From positions 1 to 64,000 of the forward strand of contig NZ_JAHVJQ010000013.1 in NCBI RefSeq assembly GCF_019801145.1: a stretch of DNA of 64,000 bases. Direction: 5' to 3'. Below the pieces are notes generated by a model. The model was not told the origin of the DNA and searched no databases. It saw only the letters and a list, made by a program, of their open reading frames with translations. The DNA comes from Leisingera aquaemixtae (lineage in GTDB: Bacteria > Pseudomonadota > Alphaproteobacteria > Rhodobacterales > Rhodobacteraceae). Of the stretch, positions 55,768 through 64,000 are shown piece after piece; the stretch's first letter is position 1, and the number at the start of each line of letters is the position of its first letter. Made by a program: the position numbers and the translations under genes.

Positions 55768-55959
55768 GTGGCTCCCCGGTTGCGTTCCGCCCCGTGATAC
55801 CGCCGCCGGTGCCGCCAGGCCAGCCCGCCGGACGCGGCGCCCCTGCTGGCGTGGCAAAGCTGCACACCGTTAACCCGTTGTTGCAAATCCGCGCGACAGC
55901 GCCGCGCGCAACAGGTAAAGTTTGACGCAAATACCGGGGAATTGAGGGAGCACGGGGCT

Positions 55960-57423
55960 TTGCCCAACGCTTTGGCCTATCTGATGCTGCTGGCCTGGCC
56001 GCTGGCCAGCCTGATCCTGTTCCGGCGCCTGCCGCTGGAGCGGGCGATCCTGTGGTGCATCATTGCGGGCTACCTGCTGCTGCCGCCGCTGGCCGAGTTC
56101 GACCTGCCGCTGGTGCCGGACATGGACAAGTTCGCGATCCCCTCGGTGATGGCCTTTGTGCTGTGTGCCTTCCTGCTGCGCAGGCCGGTGCCGCTGCTGC
56201 CGCGCCATCCCGCAGTGCGGGTGCTGGTGCTGTTGTTCGTGTTCGGGGTCATCCCCACCGTGCTGACCAATGGCGAGCCGATCCTGTTCCGCCAAATCGC
56301 CAATTCCGACCCGATCATCTTTCTGACCGATCAGCTGCCGGGGCTGCGCTGGCGCGACCTGGGCTCGGTGATCATCAACCAGGTGATCGTGCTGATCCCC
56401 TTCCTGCTGGCGCGCCGTTACCTGTCCACCCCCGAGGCCCAGCGCGAACTGCTGCTGGCGCTGATGATCGGCGCGCTGGCCTATACCGTCCCGTCGCTGA
56501 TCGAGATCCGCTTCAGCCCGCAGATCAATGTCTGGATCTACGGCTTTTTCCAGCATGATTTCAGCCAGATGATCCGCCAGGGCGGCTTCCGCCCCATCGT
56601 GTTCCTGCCGCATGCGCTGTGGCTGGCCTTTTTCATGATGTCGGCGCTGCTGGCAGCCACCGCGCTGGCCCGCACCGCCGCAGGCGGGGCGCGCATCCGG
56701 CTGGCGCTGGCCGCGGCCTACCTGTTTGCGGTGCTGGTGCTGTGCAAGAGCCTCGCCTCGCTGGCTTATGCGCTGGCCTTTGTGCCGGTGGTGGCGCTGG
56801 CGCCCGTGCGCTGGCAGCTGCGCACGGCCCTGCTGCTGGCACTGATCGCAGTGGTCTACCCGATGCTGCGCAACACCGGGCTGGTGCCGACAGAGGAGCT
56901 GGTGGCTCAGGCAAGCACCATCAGCGCCGAGCGGGCGCATTCGCTGAACTACCGCTTTGAGAACGAGGCGCAGCTGTTGGCCCGCGCTGCTGAAAAGCCC
57001 TGGTTCGGATGGGGCGGCTGGGGCCGCAACCTGGTGCGGCACGCGGAAACCGGGCAGATCCTGTCGATCCCGGACGGCCGCTGGATCATCGTCTTCGGCA
57101 CCTTCGGCTGGCTGGGCTATATCGCCGAGATGGGCCTTCTGGCGGCGCCGCTGGTGCTGCTGGCCTATGCTGCCGGCCGTGCGCCGCGCGGCAGCCTGTC
57201 GCCCTATGCCGCTCCGATTGCGCTGATCCTGGCCGCCACCATGATGGACATGCTGCTGAATGCCACTCTGATTCCAATCACCTGGATGTGCGCCGGATCG
57301 GTGCTGGGCTACGCCGAACGGCTGCTTTATCCGGACTTGTTCCGCGCAAAACCGGCACTATTTGGCGGGACGCAGGCGCTGATGCCTGACACCGCCGGGC
57401 CAGAGCGGCGCAGCATCTTGTGA
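55960..57423 (+). CDS. O-antigen/exopolysaccharide polymerase-like membrane protein
   Basis: A 487-residue membrane protein with about twelve hydrophobic helices. It has a large loop (about residues 315-360, with NYRFENEAQLLARAAEKPWFGWGG) that is the typical periplasmic loop of O-antigen polymerases/ligases (Wzy/WaaL-like). The TTG start at 55960 is favoured by GAGGGAG 9 bases upstream; a TTG at 55942 is an alternative. Probably polymerises or ligates the repeat units made by the neighbouring transferases. Substrate unknown. Confidence 0.75.
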   Translation: MPNALAYLMLLAWPLASLILFRRLPLERAILWCIIAGYLLLPPLAEFDLPLVPDMDKFAIPSVMAFVLCAFLLRRPVPLLPRHPAVRVLVLLFVFGVIPTVLTNGEPILFRQIANSDPIIFLTDQLPGLRWRDLGSVIINQVIVLIPFLLARRYLSTPEAQRELLLALMIGALAYTVPSLIEIRFSPQINVWIYGFFQHDFSQMIRQGGFRPIVFLPHALWLAFFMMSALLAATALARTAAGGARIRLALAAAYLFAVLVLCKSLASLAYALAFVPVVALAPVRWQLRTALLLALIAVVYPMLRNTGLVPTEELVAQASTISAERAHSLNYRFENEAQLLARAAEKPWFGWGGWGRNLVRHAETGQILSIPDGRWIIVFGTFGWLGYIAEMGLLAAPLVLLAYAAGRAPRGSLSPYAAPIALILAATMMDMLLNATLIPITWMCAGSVLGYAERLLYPDLFRAKPALFGGTQALMPDTAGPERRSIL

Positions 57424-57684
57424 TGCCGCAATCTTTCCGCTTTTCCGGCCGAAATTGACACAATGCGTCCTTAGGACAGCCGCATGGATTGACGAAAGTA
57501 AATTTGAGTTCACCCGGCCCCGCGGAACAGATGGGGATCCATGCCGCCAGGCCGGGCCAACCGCCGGGGAGAACCCTGGCAGCCGAAAATACACCTGTCC
57601 GGCAGGCCCTGCCAATTTCGCTAAGCGGACTGGCTGCGGCGTGCCGGGCTGTTTGCGAAAGGCCAGTGGGGTCAGATATTGACG
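57424..57684. other. 261-base region upstream of the polyketide synthase
   Basis: Probable promoter region. There are two TTGAC motifs (57447-57451 region and 57490-57500 region) but neither has a good -10 box at normal spacing. No other gene is supported here. Confidence 0.4.
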
Positions 57685-60600
57685 ATGCAGGATCGGACAT
57701 CCGCAGCGGGGGGCGCTGCCGCGAGCAAATCAGCCGGCGACATTGCAATTGTCGGGCTGTCGGTAACGGTTCCGGGCGCTGCTTCTGCCGAAGCGTTCTG
57801 GCAGAACCTGCGCGCAGGCATCGAATCCATCGAGGTTCTGGACCGCGAGGCGCTGCTGGCAAATGGCGAACGCGCCTCTGTGCTGGCCGACCCGAACTAT
57901 GTGCCCGCATCCGCCCGGCTGCAGGGATTTGACGTGTTTGATGCCGAGTTCTTCGGCTTCAGCCCCAAGGAAGCGGCGATCCTCGACCCACAGCACCGCA
58001 AGTTCCTGGAGGTTGCCTGGGGCGCGATGGAAAACGCAGGCCACCCGCCGGAAAGCATAAATGGCCCCATCGGCGTCTACGCGGGCTGCGGCATGGGCAG
58101 CTATTTCTACTTCAACATCTGTTCCAATCCTGCGCTGGTCGATGACGTGGGCATGTTCCTGCTGCGCCATACCGGCAACGACAAGGATTTCCTGTCGACC
58201 CGCGTCAGCCATGTGTTCGATCTGCATGGGCCGTCGGTCAACGTGCAGACCGCCTGCTCCACCTCGCTGGTGGCGGTCCATTACGCCTGTAGAGCCCTGC
58301 GCGAAGGCGAGTGCGATTTGGCGCTGGCGGGCGGTGTCACCATCGAGCTGCCGCAGGGGCGCGGCTACCTCTACAAGGAAAACGAGATCCTCTCCCCCGA
58401 CGGCCATTGCCACGCCTTCGACCATAGGGCGCAGGGCACTGTGTTTGGATCCGGCGCAGGCGCCGTGGCGCTCAGGCGGCTGGAGGATGCGATAGCCGAC
58501 GGCGACCACATCTGGGCCGTCATCAAGGGCTCTGCGATCAACAACGACGGCGCCGACAAGGCGGGCTATCTCGCTCCTTCCGTCGGCGGCCAGTCGGCAG
58601 CGGTGCAAAAGGCACTGGCGGCCGCAGGCACCCCGGCGGAGACCATCGACTATGTGGAATGCCACGGCACCGGCACCTATCTGGGCGACCCGATTGAGGT
58701 TTCCGCCCTGACCGATGCCTACCGCACCACCACGCAGGACACCGGGTTTTGCCGCATCGGTTCGGTCAAGAGCAACATCGGCCATCTGGACACCGCGGCC
58801 GGCGTTGCCAGCCTGACCAAGACCGCGCTGGCGCTGCACCACAAGGAAATCCCGCCCTCACTGGGGTTTGAGGCGCCGAACCCGGCGATTGACTTCGAAA
58901 CCTCGCCGTTCCGCGTGAACGCCGCCCTCACCCCGTGGACACCGCACAAGGGGCCGCGCCGTGCCGGCATCAACTCGCTGGGGGTCGGCGGCACCAATGC
59001 GCATGTGATCCTGGAAGAGGCCCCCGAACGGGCGCCGTCCGAGGAAAGCGATTTCCCGTTCCAGATCCTCTGCGTCTCAGGCCAGTCCAAGGCGGCGCTG
59101 GAGGCCAACAGCCAGGCCCTTGCGGACTATCTGAAAGCCAACCCCGAGGCCGATCTGGCCGACGTCGCTTACACCCTCAAAGAAGGCCGCCGCGGCTTTG
59201 CCAAGCGGCGGGTACTGGTGGCGGAGACAGCTGCCGAAGCCATTGACCTGATTGAAGAAAACGATCCCCGCAAGGTATTCACTCATGACCGCCTCGGCGG
59301 CAGCCCTGAGGTGGTGTTCATGTTCCCCGGCGGCGGCGCGCAATACGCGGGCATGGCGCGTGACCTGTATGAGACCGAGCCGGTCTTTGCCGAGTGGATG
59401 GACCGCGGGCTGGAGCACCTGCAAAAGAGCCTCGACTACGACATCCGCGCGATCTGGCTGCCGGAAGAGGGTGGAGACGACGCTGCCAATGCCAAGCTCC
59501 AGCAGCCCTCTGTGCAGCTGCCGCTGATCATGATCGTCGAATACGCGCTGGCGCAGCTGTGGATCAGCTGGGGCGTGAAACCCGCCGCGCTGGTCGGCCA
59601 CTCGATGGGCGAAAACACCGCCGCCTGCCTGGCCGGTGTTATCTCCTTTGAGGACTGCATCGATCTGGTCCTCTTGCGCGGGCGGCTGTTCGACACCGTG
59701 CCTGCGGGCGGCATGCTTTCGATTGCCCTGCCCCTGGCCGAGGTTGAGGCCATCATCGGTGAAGACCTGGACATCGCCAGCGTGAACGCGCCTGCGCTCA
59801 CCGCCGTCTCCGGCCCGCAAGAGGCGCTGGACCGCCTTTCCGCGGTCCTGGCCGCCCGCGAGGTCGAACACCAGCGCATTCAGATCGACATTGCCGCCCA
59901 TTCCCGAATGCTGGACGGCATCCTGCAGAAGTATGGCGATTTCATCCGCTCCCTGAAGCTGTCGGCCCCCAAACTGCCGGTGATCTCCAACCGCACCGGC
60001 ACGGCCTTGACCGCTGAACAGGCCACCGATGCCGAATACTGGGTCGGCCAGCTGCGCAACACCGTGCGCTTTGCCGATTGCATCGGCACCCTCGCCAAGA
60101 CCCCGGACCGGGTGTTCCTGGAGGTCGGCCCCGGCAAGGCACTGAGCGCGTTGGCGCAAATGTCGCCCGCGGTGAAGCCCGGCCAAGTGCTCAGCTCCCT
60201 GCGGCACCCGGATCAGCAGGTGATGGATGACAGCTACTTCTTCGGCGTCATAGGCCGGCTCTGGGCCTGCGGGGTGGAGGCTGACTGGGAACAGATCTGG
60301 GGCGAGGCGCGCCGCAACCGCTTGCCGCTGCCGGGCTACGCCTTTCAGCGCAGCCGCTATTTCATCGAGCCCGGCAAACCTGCTGCCGCGGAAGAGGCCG
60401 AGACCCCTGCCCGCCATGAGGACCTGAGCAACTGGGGCTACCGCCCCGCCTGGCGCCCGCGGCTGGCCGATTGTGCGCTGGACGTGACGCAAGAGCTGAA
60501 TCAGGAGCCGCATACCTGGCTGATCTTCGAGGATGACTGCGGCCGCGCCGCCCAAGTGGCCGAGCGCCTGGAGGCCGCGGGCCACAGCGTCGCGCGGGTC

Positions 60601-63600
60601 TGCGCAGGCGACACCTATGCTCAGCTTGCGCCCAACGCCTATGTGCTGCCGCCGGAACAGGGCCGCGCGGCCTATGGCGCGCTGCTGGCTGATCTGGCAG
60701 AGGCCGGGCTGCTGCCGGACCGCATCGCGCATTTCTGGCTGGTGACGGAACAGGAGAGCTTCCGCCCCGGCTCCTCCTTCTTTGACCGCAATCTGGAGAT
60801 GGGCTTCCATTCCCTGACCGCGCTGGCGCAGGAACTTGGCAATGCCGACCTGCCCGCTCCTGCGCATCTTACGGTCTTTACCACCGGCGCCGCGCAGGTG
60901 CGCGGCGAGGCGCTGCCCTACCCGGAAAAGGCCATGATCGCAGGCCCCCTGGGCGTCATCCCGCGGGAGCTGCCGGGGCTGACCTGCGCTGCCGTGGACA
61001 TCGAACTGCCGCAGGCGCCGCGCGGTCTCTTTGCCCGCCTCAATCCCGAGCAGGCCGATATCACCTGCCGCCTGCTGGAAGAGCTGATGGCCGATCCCGC
61101 CAGCACTTCAGCCGCCTGGCGCGGGGAGAAACGGTTCGAGCTCAGCTGGCGCCCGCAGCCGCTGCCTGAGCCGGAAACCCCGCCCTTCAAACAGGGCGGC
61201 CATTACATGATCACCGGCGGCTATGGCGGCATCGGCCTGACCATCGCGGGCCATCTGATGCGCTATTATGACGCCAGGGTGTCGCTGATCTCCCGCGGCG
61301 GCTTGCCGCCGCGCGCGGCCTGGGAGCGTTATCTGGCCAGCCACAGCCCGGCGAACCGCACCGCCCAGCGCATCCGCGCTGTCATGGCGCTGGAGGCGGA
61401 TGGCAAGGGCCAGGTGCTGCCGCTGGCTGCCGATGTCTGCAACAGCGGCGACTTGCGCAAGGCGCGCGCGCAGGCCGAGGACGCCTTCGGTCCCGTCACC
61501 GGCGTGATCCACGGCGCCGGTGTCATCAATGACGGCCCGCTGCTGGCCAAGGACGAGGACCAGATCGCCCAGGTCCTGGCACCCAAGGTCAGCGGCCTGC
61601 GCGCGCTCGACGCGGTGTTCCCCGACGGCAGCCTGGAACTGATGGTGCTGTTCTCCTCCTCCTCAACCGTGACCCGGCCCGCGGGCCAGGTGGATTACAT
61701 CGCCGCCAACGAATACCTCAATGCCTGGGCCAAGCACCGCGCGGGCGGCCGGACCCAGGTGATTGCCGTGGACTGGGGCGTCTGGGCGGACACCGGCATG
61801 GCCGCCGACGCCATGGCCAGCCGCAACGCAAACGCGGGTGCCAGCACGCCCGAGCCCTGCCCGCAGCCGCTGCTGCAGCAGCAGGGCTATGACGCGTCCG
61901 GCAACCGCATCTTCACCCCCCGTTTCAGCACCGCAGACTGGCTGCTGGATGAGCACCGGACCAAGGATGGCACCGCCCTGGTGCCCGGCACCGGCTATAT
62001 CGAGATGGCCGCCGAGGCGCTGGCGGCAACCGGCGCCGACGGCCCGTTCGAAATCCGCGGCCTCTATTTCCTGCGCCCTCTGATTGCGGACGAAAACAGC
62101 CCGCGCGATGCGCTGATTAAGCTCGAAGCTAATGAAAATGGTTATGAACTCTTTGTTTACTCGAAGTTTACAAATGGTTACCGTCTGAACTGTCAGGCTA
62201 TGCTGGCCTTTGCGGCGGCGGCAGAACGCCCCGTCGCGCTCAACCTCCAGAAGATTTTCACCCAATGCCCGGAGGAGCAGGTGCCTGAAGACGGGCGCCT
62301 GCGTTCCCCGCAGGAGGCGCATCTGAATTTCGGGCCGCGCTGGCAGGTGCTGGACCGCGCCGCGCTTGGCGATGGCGAGGGGGTGGCGTCGCTGTCGCTG
62401 CCAGAAGCTGCGGCGCAGGACGGCTGCCTGCTGCACCCCGGCCTGCTGGACCTGGCCACCGGCTGGGCCATGAAGCTGATCCCCGGATACGAGGGCAAGG
62501 CGCTTTGGGTGCCGGTGTCCTATGGCACCATCCGGGTATTTGCGCCGCTGACCCGATCCATCTTCAGCCATGTGCGCCTGTCCGGCACCCCGGACAGCGC
62601 CTCCGCGGCGTTCGACGTCACCCTGACGGACCCGGACGGTACCGTGCTGGTGGAGATCGAGGGCTTCCGGATGCAGCGCCTGGCCGGCGGGTTCGACGCC
62701 GCCGGGGAACCGGGCAAAGCGGACGCGACCGCGGCCCAGCTGGGCCTGGAGCCTGCCGCCGGCCCGCAGCCGCTGTCGCCGGAGGAACGCCGCCTGCAGC
62801 TGAACATCTCAAACGGCATCAAGGCCAGCGAGGGTGGCGCGGCGCTGGCCCGCGCCCTAGGGACCGGCCTGCCGCAGGTGGTGGTCTCCTCGCTCGACCT
62901 GCCCGCGCTGATCGCGCAGGCGGATCAAAGCGCACCTGCCCAGGCAGAGGCGCAGACGTTTGACCGGCCGCAGCTCGACACCGATTACGTGGCACCGCGC
63001 AACCCGGTGGAGGAACAGCTGGCCGCGCTGTTTGCCTCCCTCCTCGGTGTCCGCCAGGTGGGGATCGAGGACAGCTTCTTTGACCTCGGCGGCCATTCCC
63101 TGATTGCAGTGCGGCTGTTTGCCCAGGTGAAACGCGCCTTTGATGTGGAATTCCCGCTGTCGGTGCTGTTCGAGGCCCCCAGCGCCGCCGCACTGGCCGA
63201 ACGGATCATCGAACGCACCGGCGGCGGCGTTGCGGCAGAGCCGGGGGACACCCCGCAGACGGCGGAGGAACAGCCGAAATTCACCCACCTGGTGCAGCTG
63301 CACCCCGGCGACGGCACCGGACGGCGGCCCTTCTTCCTGGTTGCGGGCATGTTCGGCAACGTGCTGAACCTGCGGCACCTGGCGCTTTTGGTGGGCAAGG
63401 ACCGCCCGGTTTATGGCCTGCAGGCCAAGGGGCTGGTGGGCGGCGATGCGCCGCACGGCCGCATCAGCGATGCCGCCCGCAGCTGCCTGAGCGAAATCCG
63501 CCAGGTCCAGCCCGACGGCCCCTATCTGCTTGGCGGTTTCTCCGGCGGCGGCATCACTGCCTATGAGATGGCGCAACAGCTGAAGGACCAGGGCCAGGAC

Positions 63601-64000
63601 ACCGCGGCGCTGATCCTGCTGGACACCCCGCTGCCGGTGCGCCCGGCCCTGAACCGGCAGGACAAGGCGCTGATCAAGCTGGCAGAGCTGCGCTGCAAAG
63701 GGATAGGCTACCTTGGCGAATGGGCCAGGAACCGCATTGCCTGGGAGCTCGGGAAACGCCGCGCCAAACCCGCGGAAACCGGCGCCCTGCCGGAGTTCAA
63801 CAACCGCAAGATCGAACTGGCCTTCCGCGCCGCGGTCGCGGCCTATGCCCTTAGACCCTGGGACGGCCCGCTGACCCTGTTCCGCCCGCCGCTGGACCGC
63901 AAATGGCAGGTGAGCGGCGACAATTGGGTCAGCGGCGAACGCGAGTATGTGTTCCACGACAACGACTGGACCCGATGGGCGCCCGCCGTCGAGGTGGAAG
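57685..64000 (+). CDS. type I polyketide synthase, KS-AT-KR-DH-ACP-TE (cut by window end)
   Basis: At least 2105 residues and no stop in the window. KS (about 20-445): C191 in QTACSTSL, H327 in ECHGTGT, H367 in KSNIGHLD. AT (about 540-850): FPGGGAQ, S640 in VGHSMGE, H739 in AAHSRML. KR (about 880-1380, structural then catalytic half): GGYGGIG near 1177 and the DYIAANEYL tyrosine. DH (about 1400-1700): H1424 with HxxxGxxxxPG and D1589. ACP: S1805 in GGHSLIAV. TE: S1953 in GFSGGG. No ER or MT domain. I use the ATG at 57685; a TTG two codons earlier also fits. It should make a reduced, dehydrated polyketide released by TE; product unknown. Confidence 0.93.
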   Translation, partial: MQDRTSAAGGAAASKSAGDIAIVGLSVTVPGAASAEAFWQNLRAGIESIEVLDREALLANGERASVLADPNYVPASARLQGFDVFDAEFFGFSPKEAAILDPQHRKFLEVAWGAMENAGHPPESINGPIGVYAGCGMGSYFYFNICSNPALVDDVGMFLLRHTGNDKDFLSTRVSHVFDLHGPSVNVQTACSTSLVAVHYACRALREGECDLALAGGVTIELPQGRGYLYKENEILSPDGHCHAFDHRAQGTVFGSGAGAVALRRLEDAIADGDHIWAVIKGSAINNDGADKAGYLAPSVGGQSAAVQKALAAAGTPAETIDYVECHGTGTYLGDPIEVSALTDAYRTTTQDTGFCRIGSVKSNIGHLDTAAGVASLTKTALALHHKEIPPSLGFEAPNPAIDFETSPFRVNAALTPWTPHKGPRRAGINSLGVGGTNAHVILEEAPERAPSEESDFPFQILCVSGQSKAALEANSQALADYLKANPEADLADVAYTLKEGRRGFAKRRVLVAETAAEAIDLIEENDPRKVFTHDRLGGSPEVVFMFPGGGAQYAGMARDLYETEPVFAEWMDRGLEHLQKSLDYDIRAIWLPEEGGDDAANAKLQQPSVQLPLIMIVEYALAQLWISWGVKPAALVGHSMGENTAACLAGVISFEDCIDLVLLRGRLFDTVPAGGMLSIALPLAEVEAIIGEDLDIASVNAPALTAVSGPQEALDRLSAVLAAREVEHQRIQIDIAAHSRMLDGILQKYGDFIRSLKLSAPKLPVISNRTGTALTAEQATDAEYWVGQLRNTVRFADCIGTLAKTPDRVFLEVGPGKALSALAQMSPAVKPGQVLSSLRHPDQQVMDDSYFFGVIGRLWACGVEADWEQIWGEARRNRLPLPGYAFQRSRYFIEPGKPAAAEEAETPARHEDLSNWGYRPAWRPRLADCALDVTQELNQEPHTWLIFEDDCGRAAQVAERLEAAGHSVARVCAGDTYAQLAPNAYVLPPEQGRAAYGALLADLAEAGLLPDRIAHFWLVTEQESFRPGSSFFDRNLEMGFHSLTALAQELGNADLPAPAHLTVFTTGAAQVRGEALPYPEKAMIAGPLGVIPRELPGLTCAAVDIELPQAPRGLFARLNPEQADITCRLLEELMADPASTSAAWRGEKRFELSWRPQPLPEPETPPFKQGGHYMITGGYGGIGLTIAGHLMRYYDARVSLISRGGLPPRAAWERYLASHSPANRTAQRIRAVMALEADGKGQVLPLAADVCNSGDLRKARAQAEDAFGPVTGVIHGAGVINDGPLLAKDEDQIAQVLAPKVSGLRALDAVFPDGSLELMVLFSSSSTVTRPAGQVDYIAANEYLNAWAKHRAGGRTQVIAVDWGVWADTGMAADAMASRNANAGASTPEPCPQPLLQQQGYDASGNRIFTPRFSTADWLLDEHRTKDGTALVPGTGYIEMAAEALAATGADGPFEIRGLYFLRPLIADENSPRDALIKLEANENGYELFVYSKFTNGYRLNCQAMLAFAAAAERPVALNLQKIFTQCPEEQVPEDGRLRSPQEAHLNFGPRWQVLDRAALGDGEGVASLSLPEAAAQDGCLLHPGLLDLATGWAMKLIPGYEGKALWVPVSYGTIRVFAPLTRSIFSHVRLSGTPDSASAAFDVTLTDPDGTVLVEIEGFRMQRLAGGFDAAGEPGKADATAAQLGLEPAAGPQPLSPEERRLQLNISNGIKASEGGAALARALGTGLPQVVVSSLDLPALIAQADQSAPAQAEAQTFDRPQLDTDYVAPRNPVEEQLAALFASLLGVRQVGIEDSFFDLGGHSLIAVRLFAQVKRAFDVEFPLSVLFEAPSAAALAERIIERTGGGVAAEPGDTPQTAEEQPKFTHLVQLHPGDGTGRRPFFLVAGMFGNVLNLRHLALLVGKDRPVYGLQAKGLVGGDAPHGRISDAARSCLSEIRQVQPDGPYLLGGFSGGGITAYEMAQQLKDQGQDTAALILLDTPLPVRPALNRQDKALIKLAELRCKGIGYLGEWARNRIAWELGKRRAKPAETGALPEFNNRKIELAFRAAVAAYALRPWDGPLTLFRPPLDRKWQVSGDNWVSGEREYVFHDNDWTRWAPAVEVE

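Overview
This window looks like a stretch of core chromosome from a marine alphaproteobacterium of the Roseobacter group (Rhodobacteraceae), most likely near Leisingera or Phaeobacter. The reasons are the high GC, the alphaproteobacterial order ybgC-tolQRAB-pal-ybgF-tilS-ftsH, the ruvCAB set, a Sinorhizobium-type phosphatidylcholine synthase, CtrA-type TTAA-N7-TTAA boxes, and Roseobacter-like intergenic palindromes. I see no insertion sequence, prophage, CRISPR array, tRNA or rRNA gene. The genus is an inference from sequence style, not from a search.

Region 1 (1-13.9 kb, almost all on the minus strand): the 5' end of fhs, a MOSC protein, then the Tol-Pal envelope operon running into tilS and ftsH, then thpR with an unknown partner, then ruvC-ruvA-ruvB. 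Many of these genes overlap by 1-4 bases, so translation is probably coupled.

Region 2 (14-24.8 kb): mixed housekeeping. It holds a DUF1127 protein, a small membrane protein, prmA, an MFS transporter, priA, a transaldolase, the DUF484-xerC pair, a GDCCVxC metal-binding-type protein, phosphatidylcholine synthase and ogt.

Region 3 (23.8-28.9 kb): a cluster of unrecognised small proteins and two tandem LysM plus solute-binding-domain proteins. Three of the unknown genes have predicted CtrA boxes in their upstream regions, so part of this cluster may be cell-cycle or motility controlled. This is the most under-described part of the window.

Region 4 (29-47 kb): ileS, a DUF2269 and SDR-DoxX pair, a truncated haemoglobin, a tightly coupled ycjX-GNAT-ycjF operon, truA, a NYN-LOTUS protein, a ghrA-like reductase, an ankyrin-cytochrome c fusion, a stand-alone gcvH, a glutamine-synthetase-like gene with a divergent IclR regulator, a GAPDH, and a membrane protein with a small winged-helix regulator.

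Region 5 (47-64 kb): the tamA-tamB outer-membrane assembly pair, then a surface polysaccharide block (two family-2 glycosyltransferases, a WecG/CpsF transferase and a Wzy-like polymerase), then the start of a large single-module polyketide synthase (KS-AT-KR-DH-ACP-TE) that runs off the window end. The polysaccharide and polyketide genes may act together, but that is inference.
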